Shown here: positions 20,558 to 28,571 of the stretch, piece by piece | Layout of the letters: each line of letters opens with the position of its first letter | Numbering within the stretch: position 1 is the stretch's first letter | Source of the DNA: Chrysochromulina tobinii | Lineage: Eukaryota; Haptophyta; Prymnesiales; Chrysochromulinaceae | DNA: 36,444 nt | Assembly: GCA_001275005.1 (NCBI GenBank) | Contig: JWZX01003333.1 | Coordinates: 1 to 36,444 of the forward strand | Direction of reading: 5' to 3' | The notes under the pieces: model-generated | Told to the model about the DNA's origin: nothing | Databases searched by the model: none | The model's input: only the letters and a program-made list of their open reading frames with translations | Position numbers and translations under genes: made by a program

Positions 20558-20606
20558 TTGCCTCCTAATTGCCTCCGAATCGCCTCCTTATTGCCTCTTA
20601 ATTGCT
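20555..20606 (+). mobile_element. 52-bp introner-like insertion without GT-AG splice sites
   Basis: The insert (TAATTGCCTCC repeats) lies between two copies of CGAGCCGGAACCC (20542-20554 and 20607-20619). There is no GT at the start of the duplication, so it cannot be spliced as GT-AG in register. Unspliced, it adds TAA directly after PEPEP; the uninterrupted frame would end PEPEPAASGQL. It looks like the same insertion process landing in a site that does not allow splicing. Confidence 0.7.
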
Positions 20607-20619
20607 CGAGCCGGAACCC

Positions 20620-20907
20620 GCGGCGTCGGGGCAGTTGTGAGAGAGCGGCGCCGCGAACTCGCCGCCTTTCTGACGCATGTGGAACGATGCCTGGATGATT
20701 GCGTTATGCCTGGATGATATCTATGTTTGTTCCTCTAAGACGTCCTAATAGCGCGAGCTCTAGCGGTAGCACTACGAGTACGTTTACGATAAGCCGTCGA
20801 GTCGATGCATGGCGTGCATGGACCATGTGGACCGCATGGTGCCCGTCGGTGCGGGTGTGCATTGCGTTGTGCACATTGACACAAAAAATACACTCTTCGG
20901 GGCGACC
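20620..20907. other. Intergenic region between convergent genes
   Basis: About 290 bp between the end of the nine-module gene and the 3' end of the minus-strand acidic-tailed gene. Holds the likely remnant end codons of the former gene (to TGA at 20638-20640) and ATG-rich simple sequence. No other feature recognised. Confidence 0.3.
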
Positions 20908-22110
20908 CTATTTCTGCAAATGGTAGCTAGAGTCTACGCCCTCGCCGCCGCCGCCCTTGCCGCTGCCGCCCTCGCCGTCGCCGCCTTCACCGCCACCGCG
21001 ATCGTCCTCACCCTCCTCGTCGTCCTCCCCCTCCTCGTCGTCCTCCCCCTCCTCGTCGTCCTCCCTCTCCTCGTCGTCCTCCCCCCCCTCCTCCTCACCC
21101 TCCTCATCGTCCTCACCCTCCTCATCGTCCTCTGCCTCATCCTCGCCTTCCGAAGCCGATGCCTCCGACGCTGACAGAGCGCTCGCATCCGACTCATGAT
21201 CATCACCATCCTCCTCCTCTTCTGGGCGCAGAGCATCGACGGCCCATCGATCATCATCATTCCCAGTCCCCTCCCAATCTCCCTGCCTTGGAGTAGTCAA
21301 CGGTCCAAAAGGCAAAGCGGCCATGAAAGCGCGCCTGTTCGCACTAACCGTGTCGCTGATGCGAAGCTTCGCGGAGCGCCACGGGGAAGACTCGTCGAGG
21401 TGATCACTAAGATCACAAAGAGAGTATCCCGACGGGAGAGTATCCCGATGCCAAGAGAGCCAAACATCCACAAGTGCGACCGCCTTCTGCATGTTCTCCT
21501 CCCGCCAGAGCTGGACGAGAGCAGCCAGAACCCGCTCCAGGGTCCGCATGTCACGCTCGATCTCCAGGGTTGAGGGCCAGGGTCGAAAACTCGTCCATAC
21601 GTAGAGCACGCGGCCGGCCGCCTCGACGTTGCGCCAGCGCTGTAGGCCGCAAACGATCGATTGGAGGCGGCGCGTGTACTTCCTGTTGCGCCTGAACAGA
21701 TAGTGGACCTCTTCCTGCCCCTCCCCGTACCGGTCCTTGAATCGTGAGGCCATGGCTATGAGAAAGTGGCCCGCCATGTTTGCTTTGTGCCAGAATTCGA
21801 GGCCCAGCATGAACTGCATCGGGTCGCGCTTCCAGAGCGGCTTGAAGCGCCGCAGCAACTTGGGGCACGTGCCCCATCTGTGTGTTTGCTCCTGAATAAG
21901 CAAGTCTGATTTCACGTAGTCATCTTCAGCAGCCGCCACAGCGCACGCGACGCTCCATTCGCTGACTAGGACAGCACGCCCCAGGCGGCACATAGCCCAA
22001 GAAATAGCTTTGAGAGCCCGAAGCTGATCAAAGCTGCAGTGTATTATGATTTGTCGCTGCAGATCCTCCGACAGGCTATCCCACGGCGCAGCGAACGCAG
22101 GCGCCGACAT
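20908..22110 (-). CDS. Hypothetical protein with F-box-like N-terminus and acidic repeat tail
   Basis: 400 residues from ATG at 22110, intronless. Residues about 9-50 (WDSLSEDLQRQIIIHCSFDQLRALKAISWAMCRLGRA) resemble an F-box or F-box-like helix set. The middle (about 80-290) is helical, Trp/Arg-rich and unrecognised; it could be a substrate-binding region. The tail (about 295-385) is made of EDDEEGEDDEEGE repeats, then a Gly/Glu stretch. If the F-box reading is right it would recruit a substrate to an SCF ubiquitin ligase, which fits the SKP1-F-box gene at 30258. The function remains a guess; the gene itself is well supported by length and composition. Confidence 0.62.
   Translation of the reverse strand: MSAPAFAAPWDSLSEDLQRQIIIHCSFDQLRALKAISWAMCRLGRAVLVSEWSVACAVAAAEDDYVKSDLLIQEQTHRWGTCPKLLRRFKPLWKRDPMQFMLGLEFWHKANMAGHFLIAMASRFKDRYGEGQEEVHYLFRRNRKYTRRLQSIVCGLQRWRNVEAAGRVLYVWTSFRPWPSTLEIERDMRTLERVLAALVQLWREENMQKAVALVDVWLSWHRDTLPSGYSLCDLSDHLDESSPWRSAKLRISDTVSANRRAFMAALPFGPLTTPRQGDWEGTGNDDDRWAVDALRPEEEEDGDDHESDASALSASEASASEGEDEAEDDEEGEDDEEGEEEGGEDDEEREDDEEGEDDEEGEDDEEGEDDRGGGEGGDGEGGSGKGGGGEGVDSSYHLQK
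21000..21170 (-). repeat. GAGGACGACGAG-type coding repeat
   Basis: Short tandem units of about 18 bp in the acidic tail encode DDEEGE repeats. All keep frame. Simple-sequence slippage is the likely origin. Confidence 0.7.
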
Positions 22111-22690
22111 CGCTGTTCGCTCGACTTTCCTAACTTAGATTTTGCGCCGTAATGGGCACAGTGCGGCACAAGGAGGTGCTTGGTGGGAAAACTGTGCAGT
22201 TACTTGTAACGTATACATAGCACGCATAAGAGGACCCGCAAACTGGAATGCCGTGGGGTGGCCAAAGCCCGCAAACCGGGACCGATGAGCTCCGAGCAAT
22301 TGGCTCCGAGGCGTGGCGCTGTTCAACGCAACGGCCATGAACGCTAAATTGGTAAATAAGCGGAGGCACGAGGCACCATCAAGGTGTAGGCGTAAAGGGT
22401 TTATTTGGTGCAATGCGCTTTTAAACATTGGTCATTGCCTTTGCGAAATATGGCTATTTCTTGGGCTATTTGGCGCGACACCCCGCACGACGTGAAACCA
22501 ATGCGTGCAACTCGGCACGCACCGGATCGCAAGGTTCGCGCGACGCGGCGCCGTGTTCGTAGGTCCGACAGAGTCAGACCGCGCGACTGACCGACGGACT
22601 TGAAGATACTTCGCTGACAGACGACGCCGAGAGGGCGGGAAGCGCCTTTTCGGGCAAGGCGATCCCACAGGGGTCAAGGCGGTGTGGAGC
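22111..22690. other. Upstream region of the acidic-tailed gene
   Basis: About 580 bp of lower GC than its neighbours, between two minus-strand genes. It should contain the promoter of the gene starting at 22110. No tRNA, repeat or protein-coding stretch was recognised. Confidence 0.35.
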
Positions 22691-22792
22691 TCTCACTTCT
22701 GGCGCTCATCAGCCTCGTCACCTTTGAGGCAATCTCCCGATGTGTCTCACTTCTTGGCGGCCATCAGCCTCGTCACCTTTGAGGCAATCTCC
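22691..22792 (-). repeat. 54-bp-period tandem duplication over the 3' end of the lumenal gene
   Basis: Segments 22691-22737 and 22745-22792 are near-identical and include the last codons and stop of the lumenal protein gene. Each copy carries AAG|GTGACG, so the pair offers a GT donor in one copy and an AG acceptor in the other, a 55-nt potential intron (22722-22776) with no inserted filler. Splicing would replace the last residues VTRLMAAKK with VTRLMSARSESSTPP. Confidence 0.65.
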
Positions 22793-23481
22793 ATCTTCTC
22801 CTCGGCATCAAGCTCACGCCCGAGGACCTCCTCTTTGTTCTTAATCGAGGCCTCTATCAGGCCTTCGAGCGTGAGCGGCACCTCCGACACGGACGAGGAG
22901 CGTGTCGACTCGCCTACACTCTTTCGGGGCGCGGCCGCGACGGCCACCGGAGCCGGTGCCGGCTCGTCACCGGAGAGCACCTTCGCCAGCAGCGGCTTCA
23001 CCTCCTCGTCTCGACACACCTTGCCGCCGAAGCCGTCCGGCTTCAGCTTTTTGCAACCCGCCACGGGCGACGCCGGCTTCGAGCCAGGCGGTTCCATGTC
23101 CCCATAGTTGCGTTTCTTGAACTGCAGAAGAGCGGAGGAGGCGAAGCGTGTCGGGACCCATGGACAATGAGTGTGTTCACCGGAGTGGCAGCTGGAATAT
23201 TCCTTTGCAGAAAGGGCTCGCTGACAGAAGGTTTCACTGGCAGTAGGCTTCAGAGGCTGGGTCCGGGACCGCTGTTTCCATGCATGCCTTCATGTGCATG
23301 CTCCAGAAGGCGGACACACCTGCACCTCCCCTCGATCGAGAGGATTGACGATTGCAAACGATGGGGCGATGGGTGCGAGGGCTGCGATGCATCCGCCTAT
23401 GGCGGCGCGTCGGCCGACGCCAAGCTGCAGGCCACTGGCAGTGCCGATCACGACCAAAAGTCCGAACAAAGTGCGCAACAT
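22747..23481 (-). CDS. Probable thylakoid-lumen protein with bipartite plus Tat-like targeting
   Basis: Two exons, 23481-23320 and 23121-22747, joined in frame (RGEVQ-FKKRNYGDMEPPG), 178 residues. The N-terminus is a signal peptide (MLRTLFGLLVVIGTASG), then a short transit stretch, then a twin-arginine lumen signal (GRRAAIGGCIAALAPIAPSFA, residues about 23-43). Such a three-part leader points to the thylakoid lumen of a secondary plastid. The mature part has Lys/Gly and three Cys, an Ala/Pro linker and a C-terminal helix (LEGLIEASIKNKEEVLGRELDAEEKMEIASKV). No family recognised; a small photosystem II extrinsic or other lumen subunit is possible. Divergent from the GTPase gene. Confidence 0.65.
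23122..23319 (-). other. Conventional intron of the lumenal gene
   Basis: 198 nt on the minus strand, GTGTGT...CTTCTGCAG with a pyrimidine-rich 3' end. It shows no low-complexity body and no flanking exon duplication, in contrast to every other predicted host intron in the window. Confidence 0.65.
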
Positions 23482-23832
23482 TTTATTGCCGCACCTCGCC
23501 GAAATCTCGGTGCTGGACTGACGAAATCTGAATGTTTTGGGTTGAGGGAAGAAGCGGAGGACAGTGGCACGAAAGCTTCACGCACTTACATTAAGTGCTT
23601 CGAACAAGTCTCCACCAAAGATGGTCATATGCAGACAGGTCTGACAGGACGCAAATGCTGAGCCTCGAGCGCCGGCTTTCGGCGCAGCTGAGCTTCGACG
23701 ATAGCAAGCAAAAGATCCTCGCGGCGCTGCTCGCCGATAATGAGGACCTGCGCAAGCAGAACATCTAGCTCGAGATGGAGAACCGCCGGCTGCAGCACAC
23801 GCTCGACCTCGAGGAACGCCGCCAACCACGAG
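23482..23832. other. Divergent promoter region with a coiled-coil relic
   Basis: 351 bp between a minus-strand and a plus-strand start; should hold both promoters. Its right part contains the broken coiled-coil frame described separately. No TATA box was recognised. Confidence 0.35.
23655..23832 (+). pseudogene. Coiled-coil relic or broken 5' exon before the GTPase gene
   Basis: From ATG 23655 the frame reads MLSLERRLSAQLSF..., leucine-heptad rich, is stopped by TAG at 23766-23768, and continues LEMENRRLQHTLDLEERRQ before losing sense. The coiled coil continues across the stop, so it was one unit. It ends in a different frame from the GTPase, which starts 20-30 bp later. Either the GTPase once had an N-terminal coiled coil that is now lost, or there is an unrecognised splice. 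Confidence 0.5.
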
Positions 23833-26035
23833 ATGGCGTCCGCGAATCTGTTTTCGGACGCGTACGATTGGATCGTGGACATCCAGCTGCTTTCCGACGT
23901 GTCCAAACAGGGCTGGAAGGTCCAGTTCTCGGGCGAATTCCTCGCCGGCCTTGACAAGGCCGAGCGCGCACAGGTGCTCTCGCAAGGCAAGTGGACTGCC
24001 GAGGACGGCGCGCAGAGCACGGATGGCTTCGGGCAGCCGCCGGCGTCCGCGTGGCGCGGTGCCATCGTCGCCGTGCTCGGCCTGTACGACAAGGGCAAGA
24101 CCTTCGTGCTCAACAACATCTCGAACGCGAAGCTGCCCTCGGGCAAGAAGGTGGCGACCAAGGGCCTCTCCTTCAAGCACGTCGACTGATTGCATGCTGA
24201 TTGCATGATGAGTGCCTCCCTCATCAGGTGGCGACCAAGGGCCTCTCCTTCAAGCACGTAGAGGTGTCCGGCGGCACCAAGTTCATCCTGCTCGACTCGG
24301 AGGGCTCGTTCTCACCGGTCAAGGTTTCGAATGAGCTCTCGGTCGTCGAGAAGGAGGCCACAGAGCTCTTCCTACAGGAGCTCATCTTCGAGATGTCGGA
24401 TTACTTCCTGTGCGACGGATTGCGTCTGATGGCGTCTGATGGCGTCTGATGGCGTCTGATTGCGTCTGATTGCGTCTGATTGTGTGTGATTGCCTCTGAT
24501 TACATCTGATTGCCTCTGATTACGACGAGTGCTTCTCCTTGCCGCTGATTGCATCGGATTACCTCTGATTGCCTCTGATTGAGATGGATTGCCACCGATC
24601 GACTGCAGGTGCGTCGTCAACGACTTCACCTCGCTTGACCAGCGCTATCTCGACAAGTTGACACGCAATCTCCAAAACTCCAAAAAGGACTTTCGCGAGG
24701 TGATCGTGGTACACAACTGTAAGGAGGTCATTGACGAGGATACACTCCGATACGTGTGGGAGACGCAGGCGACTGCCATCTATGGCAGCGGCACGCCGCA
24801 GACGACGCTTGTAGCCGCGACCGACCCGGCCACGAACACCCTCGTTGAGAAAGCCGTGGGCTGGTTCAAGACGCCCTTTTCCCGCCACGTGCTCCTCGCG
24901 AACTCAGACTCCGATCTCGGAGAGAATCTCAACCCGTGGGCCTTCTCCTTGCTGCGCTACTGGCTCAAGAGTGAGCTGTTGATGACCTCTGATGACCTCT
25001 GATGGCCTCTGATGGCCTCTGATGGCCTCTGATGACCTCTGATGACCTCTGATGACCTCTGATGACCGCTCGTCTCAAGAGTGAGCTGCTGATGAGCGCT
25101 GATGAGCTCCGATGGTCGTTGATGGCAGTTGATGGCCGCTGATGACCTCCGATGGCCGCTGAGCGCCACCGATCGCCCCATAGGCGTCTTCATCCCCGTC
25201 GCTCGCGATTTCTCGGTCGTCGACGCGGTGGTGCACTATTCGAATCAGAAGCTCGCCACGCACTTCAAGACGCACCCGCAGCTGGCGCTCACGCACACAG
25301 AAGAGGCAGGTACAGAAGGGCGCGTCTGGTACATCCGCTCGCACTCGGAGGCTCCGGAGCGATTGCGGCTTCATCAGCTGTCCGTCGATGCTTCCGGCAT
25401 CATGCTGGCGCGTCCGGACTCGTACCTGCCGCCTGTCGACATCGTGCGAGAGCCGGACGCGTACAACATCTACATGGACCTGCCCGGCATGACGCGTGAC
25501 CAGGTGAAGCTCTCCCGCCAAAACGTGGTGACCATCGTCAAGGCCGTCGAGCTGCATGCAGGTGCTCACCGCGGCGCCCGCCCCTCTTCCCCACAGGTGA
25601 AGCTCTCCCGCCAAAACGTGGTGACCATCGTCAAGGGTACCCGGGAAAGTGGCCTGTCAGACCGTGAGATCGCAACCTCGGTCACGCGCCAGGAGCGCAA
25701 GGCAGGAGAGTTCACGATGACCTTCCGGATCCCCGAGGAGTATCAGGTGAGATTGCCTCTGATTGCCTCTGATTGCCACTGATGGTCTCTGATTGCCTCT
25801 GATTGTCTCTGATTGCCACTGACCTTTCGGATCCCCGAGGAGTACCAGGTGAGATTGCCTCTGATTGTCTCAGATTGCCTCTGATGGTCTCTGATTGCCA
25901 CTGACCTTTCGGATCCCCGAGGAGCAACAGAGACGATGGGAGTCGGCCGACATGGAGAATGGCGTGCTGCGAATCAGATACCTCAAGGACGAGGAGGAGG
26001 AGGAGGGCAAGGGCGAAGTTAATCCTATTGCATAG
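23833..26035 (+). CDS. P-loop GTPase (GBP/dynamin-like) fused to a C-terminal HSP20 domain
   Basis: Exons 23833-24150, 24228-24409, 24609-24970, 25184-25503, 25597-25746, 25931-26035; 478 residues, all junctions in frame. G1 is GLYDKGKT (83-90) after a hydrophobic strand, G3 is LLDSEG (DxxG, 129-132), and strand VIVVHN (198-203) sits where a G4 loop would be. CVVNDFTSLDQRYL resembles guanylate-binding-protein/atlastin GTPases. Residues 370-470 are a complete alpha-crystallin/HSP20 domain: PPVDIVREPDAYNIYMDLPGM, RQER..GEFTMTFRIPEE, and the closing NGVLRIRYLK. The tail is acidic. A GTP-driven membrane or assembly motor carrying a small heat-shock chaperone is inferred. I know of no standard family with this order. 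All five introns are introner-type. Confidence 0.8.
24151..24227 (+). other. Introner-type intron 1 of the GTPase-HSP20 gene
   Basis: 77 nt, GTGGCG...CTCATCAG. Segment 24149-24182 is repeated without mismatch at 24226-24259 (34 bp). The insert, about 43 bp, is TGATTGCATG repeats ending AGTGCCTCCCTCATCAG. Confidence 0.88.
24410..24608 (+). other. Introner-type intron 2 of the GTPase-HSP20 gene
   Basis: 199 nt, GTGCGA...GACTGCAG, giving DYFL-CVVNDFT in frame. Body: about 15 units of CTGATTGCGT / CTGATTGCCT. The intron start GTGCGACG resembles the exon start GTGCGTCG, but the duplication is short or decayed. Confidence 0.75.
24971..25183 (+). other. Composite introner-type intron 3 of the GTPase-HSP20 gene
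   Basis: 213 nt, GTGAGC...CCCCATAG, giving YWLKS-VFIPVARDF. Body: TGATGACCTC and TGATGGCCTC units. CTCAAGAGTGAGCTG occurs at the exon end (24964) and again inside the intron (25074), so two insertions were stacked. Confidence 0.75.
25504..25596 (+). other. Introner-type intron 4 with a perfect 43-bp duplication (second family)
   Basis: 93 nt, GTGAAG...CCCCACAG. Segment 25501-25543 is repeated without mismatch at 25594-25636. The unique part has GTGCTCACCGCGGCGCCCG and ends TTCCCCACAG, matching introns 5 and 6 of the nine-module gene. Length is 31 codons with no stop; retention would duplicate part of the HSP20 domain. Confidence 0.88.
25747..25930 (+). other. Double, mirror-image introner at the last intron of the GTPase-HSP20 gene
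   Basis: Three copies of the exon end (CGGATCCCCGAGGAG plus TATCAG, TACCAG or CAACAG) are separated by two inserts that each start GTGAGATTGCC. Here the insert carries the donor, and the duplicated exon end supplies each AG. Acceptors are possible at 25848 and 25930; the full 184-nt removal gives PEEYQ-RRWESADMENGVL. Confidence 0.82.
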
Positions 26036-26659
26036 GGCGGCAGCGCTCCCCGAGCATCGTCTATGAAGCCTGCAAGCAGCAAGAAGATGCCCTTGCCGCG
26101 CACTAATCCGGCCTGAGGCATTCCGCGGGCACCGCAAGCAGGTCGTACGTTACGTAGTAGACGCGTCAGTACGTAGTAGAGTTTAGGCAGGCATTGAGTT
26201 TGAGATGCATCGTGTACTGTACCACACACATAACCCGCACACCCGAAGGGAACGTAAACGGAACGCCGCACGGCCATGTGCCGTCCGGGAGCCATGCCGG
26301 GAGCGTGCACCTTGCACCTTGTCCTTGACGCTTGAGAGACCTGACTCATAGTCATACAGACTTTCATGTTGAGCCCGGTGAGCGGACGGGATCTAGACGG
26401 AAGGATGATGCATGCGAGTTGAGTTTGTTGCATACGGCAACACCACCGGTCGACGCCTGCAATGTGGGTTTTCGAGGTGTGCCAAACAGTATACATGGAC
26501 GGGACTGAAATGAAACGAGTGTGAACGTCTACGAGGTGTGAAACGTGTCAAGTCAAGCCTATACATAAACAACAGACAACCGTACGAAAGCCTAACTGCA
26601 GTACTTGACTTGACTTGACAAGTGTTAAAAAGAGGTGTTAAGTCTGTCCGGAGGTGTTA
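26036..26659. other. Intergenic region before the SET gene
   Basis: 624 bp. Contains TACGTAGTAGA twice (about 26150 and 26170), CTTGACTTGACTTGAC near 26603-26618, and GAGGTGTTAA twice just before the SET start. It presumably holds the GTPase 3' end and the SET promoter. No RNA gene recognised. Confidence 0.35.
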
Positions 26660-28571
26660 ATGCCTGTCGTGCCGCTGCTTGCGGCTGCCTTCCTCCTTGG
26701 ACATGCCATCTGGCCTGCCGCCGCGAGCTGGACCAGGCACGAGGTGTTCCTCACCTGGGCTCGCCAGCAGGGGCTACGCCTTGGACCCGTTTGCATTGTG
26801 CCCTCGACTCTCGGCGGCTTCGGTGTTTTCGCGGAACGCGACATTGCACTCGGGGAAATGGTGTTTGCCGTGCCGAAACGATTGCACGTGGGCTTGAAGG
26901 CAGCATTAGCTGACCCAAGCTGAGGCGCAGAGTTTGAATCTCGCGTCGAGGATGGCAATGCTCTTGGCGTGCTGTGCGCGTTTCTGGCCAAAGAGGCCTT
27001 GTGCAGCGACGGAGCCTTCAAACCGTACATCGACACCCTGGACTTGACCGTCGCAAATCCCGACTATGTGCAGTTCTGGACCGAGGAGGAGGTGGATCTG
27101 CTCTCCGGCACCGCCGCGTACCAGATCGCTTTGGACGTGCGGGCCGAGGCCGAGGACGTCGTCAGGTTTGCGCTCAGTCTGGATTCCCTCCGGAGGTGTG
27201 TGCATCAGGACCTATCGGCGCGAGGTGTACCGATGGACGCGGCGGTAGTCGAGGAGAGGATCGCGACGTGCGTCCGCCGCGCACACGCCGCGGTGCTCAG
27301 CCGCTCGTTTGACGACCTGAGCGACTTTGGCGCGCGGGAGATGATCCCTCTCCTCGACGTGCTGCAGCACGGCAAGCCGCCGTCCGTTCAACATCGAACG
27401 AAGGGGTCCGTGGACTTTGAACAGCCCGTGGATTGGACGGAGTGGGCTGATGAGGATGGAAGAGATGAGTGGGAGGAGGCGGCTCTCTCAGAGCCCTGTC
27501 TCGTCGCTCGCACGCGGCGATCTGTAGCCGCAGGTGAGCTCATCTTTTTTGGCGACCACCCTGAGTGCCTCCCTGAAGACCTCTCTGAGTGCATGCTGAT
27601 TGCCTCCCTCATCAGGCGAGGAACTACTCAACTTTTATGGAGACCACCCACATTTTGTGTTTGCGATGCACTACGGATTTGTGCCAAAGGTCGGTGTGCC
27701 TGCAGGCGTGCCTGCAGGCGTGCCTGCAGGCGTGCACCAAATGGCGACGTGCGTCCTGAACCTCGAGGGCGTCGCGGCGAAGATGGGCAGGACGATGGGC
27801 CCCGCCATCGCCTTGGCCGCGCAGTCGCGTGCGCTCGAGCTTTCGGACGACTGGACGCCTGACGACTTCGATGCGCACGACGACGATGCCTACCAGGGAG
27901 GGAGCGGGACGGAGCCGGCGCCGATCGAAGTGGAAGATGGGCACACATTCTTGGCCCATGTGCTCGCAGATGCTGCGCTGTGGATGAGGCTGCCCGAGCT
28001 CACCTTCTTCGTGAGCGACGAGCTCATTGAGCTCGCAATCTCTGAGGCCGAGATTGGCCGCTTGCCGTCGAACCAGTACGGCGCGGCGGCGCTCGTGGTC
28101 TGTGCGCGGCTGTGCGCGCTCGATGGGAGGACCCTCGAGGCCGTCGGCGGCCAGCAGACCGACCCGAACGAACAGCTCGAGGTGTGGGCACGTCCTCTGC
28201 CTCGTGTGCGCATGCAAGTGCTCACGACGGCGCCCACCTCCCCACAGGCCATGTTTCGTCAACTCCTCGACTCGGAAGATGGGCGGCTCTCGGCCGAGAA
28301 CGACTGGTTAGCGGCCTCGTTGCTCAGGGAAGCCGCGAGGGAGCGGCTGGCCGTGTGCCACGAGCCGCATGGGTGGCTATCCCAGGCGATGATGACGGCG
28401 AGGGAGGCTGGCGGAGCACCAGCACCACGGGAGGCGTGCGTTCGGCTGGCACGCGAGGTGCGCGAGGCGGAAGTGCTCGTCCTCGAACGGCTAGCGCATG
28501 GAGATGTCGCCGAGAGGATGTTCACCACACCCGAGATGCGACTGAATCGTGCAGCACAAACGCAAACGTAA
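26660..28571 (+). CDS. SET-domain (Rubisco LSMT/SETD3-like) lysine methyltransferase with in-frame TGA
   Basis: Exons 26660-27533, 27616-28181, 28248-28571, about 587 codons. The N-terminus is a signal-like peptide (MPVVPLLAAAFLLGHAIWPAAAS). SET features: GGFGVFAERDIALGEMVFAVPKRL, then a long helical insert, then MIPLLDVLQHGK (the NH-box region) and GEELLNFYGDHPHFVFAMHYGFVP closing the active site. A C-terminal helical region fits the LSMT substrate-binding domain. A TGA at 26921-26923 interrupts ADPS-GAEFESRV inside a region that otherwise reads without a break in the same frame. No short intron removes it in frame. It may be a nonsense mutation, an assembly error or recoding. If read through, the product would methylate lysine or histidine in a secretory-route or plastid target. 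Confidence 0.72.
27534..27615 (+). other. Introner-type intron 1 of the SET gene
   Basis: 82 nt, GTGAGC...CTCATCAG, ending TGATTGCCTCCCTCATCAG. The intron start still encodes GELIFFGDHPE, a diverged copy of the exon's GEELLNFYGDHPH, so the duplication of about 36 bp can be seen at the protein level. This is an old example. Confidence 0.8.
27700..27737 (+). repeat. 12-bp tandem repeat in the SET gene
   Basis: GTGCCTGCAGGC repeated three times encodes GVPAGVPAGVPAGV in an inserted loop after the SET core. Frame is preserved. Confidence 0.75.
28182..28247 (+). other. Introner-type intron 2 of the SET gene (second family)
   Basis: 66 nt, GTGTGG...CCCCACAG, with GCATGCAAGTGCTCACGACG and GCGCCCACCTCCCCACAG, the second-family signature. 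Removal joins NEQLE-AMFRQLL. Length is a multiple of three without a stop, so retention would add 22 residues. Flanking duplication has decayed. Confidence 0.7.

Noticed and set aside
20690-20830. Possible tRNA-like sequence
   Set aside because: No acceptor-stem pairing or T-loop could be traced by eye.
23167-23661. Plus-strand frame opposite the lumenal gene
   Set aside because: Covers an intron and targeting exon on the other strand; no motif.
26888-26930. Short intron removing the SET-gene TGA
   Set aside because: A GTGGGC donor and GCGCAG acceptor exist, but the join shifts the frame, so it does not rescue the protein.
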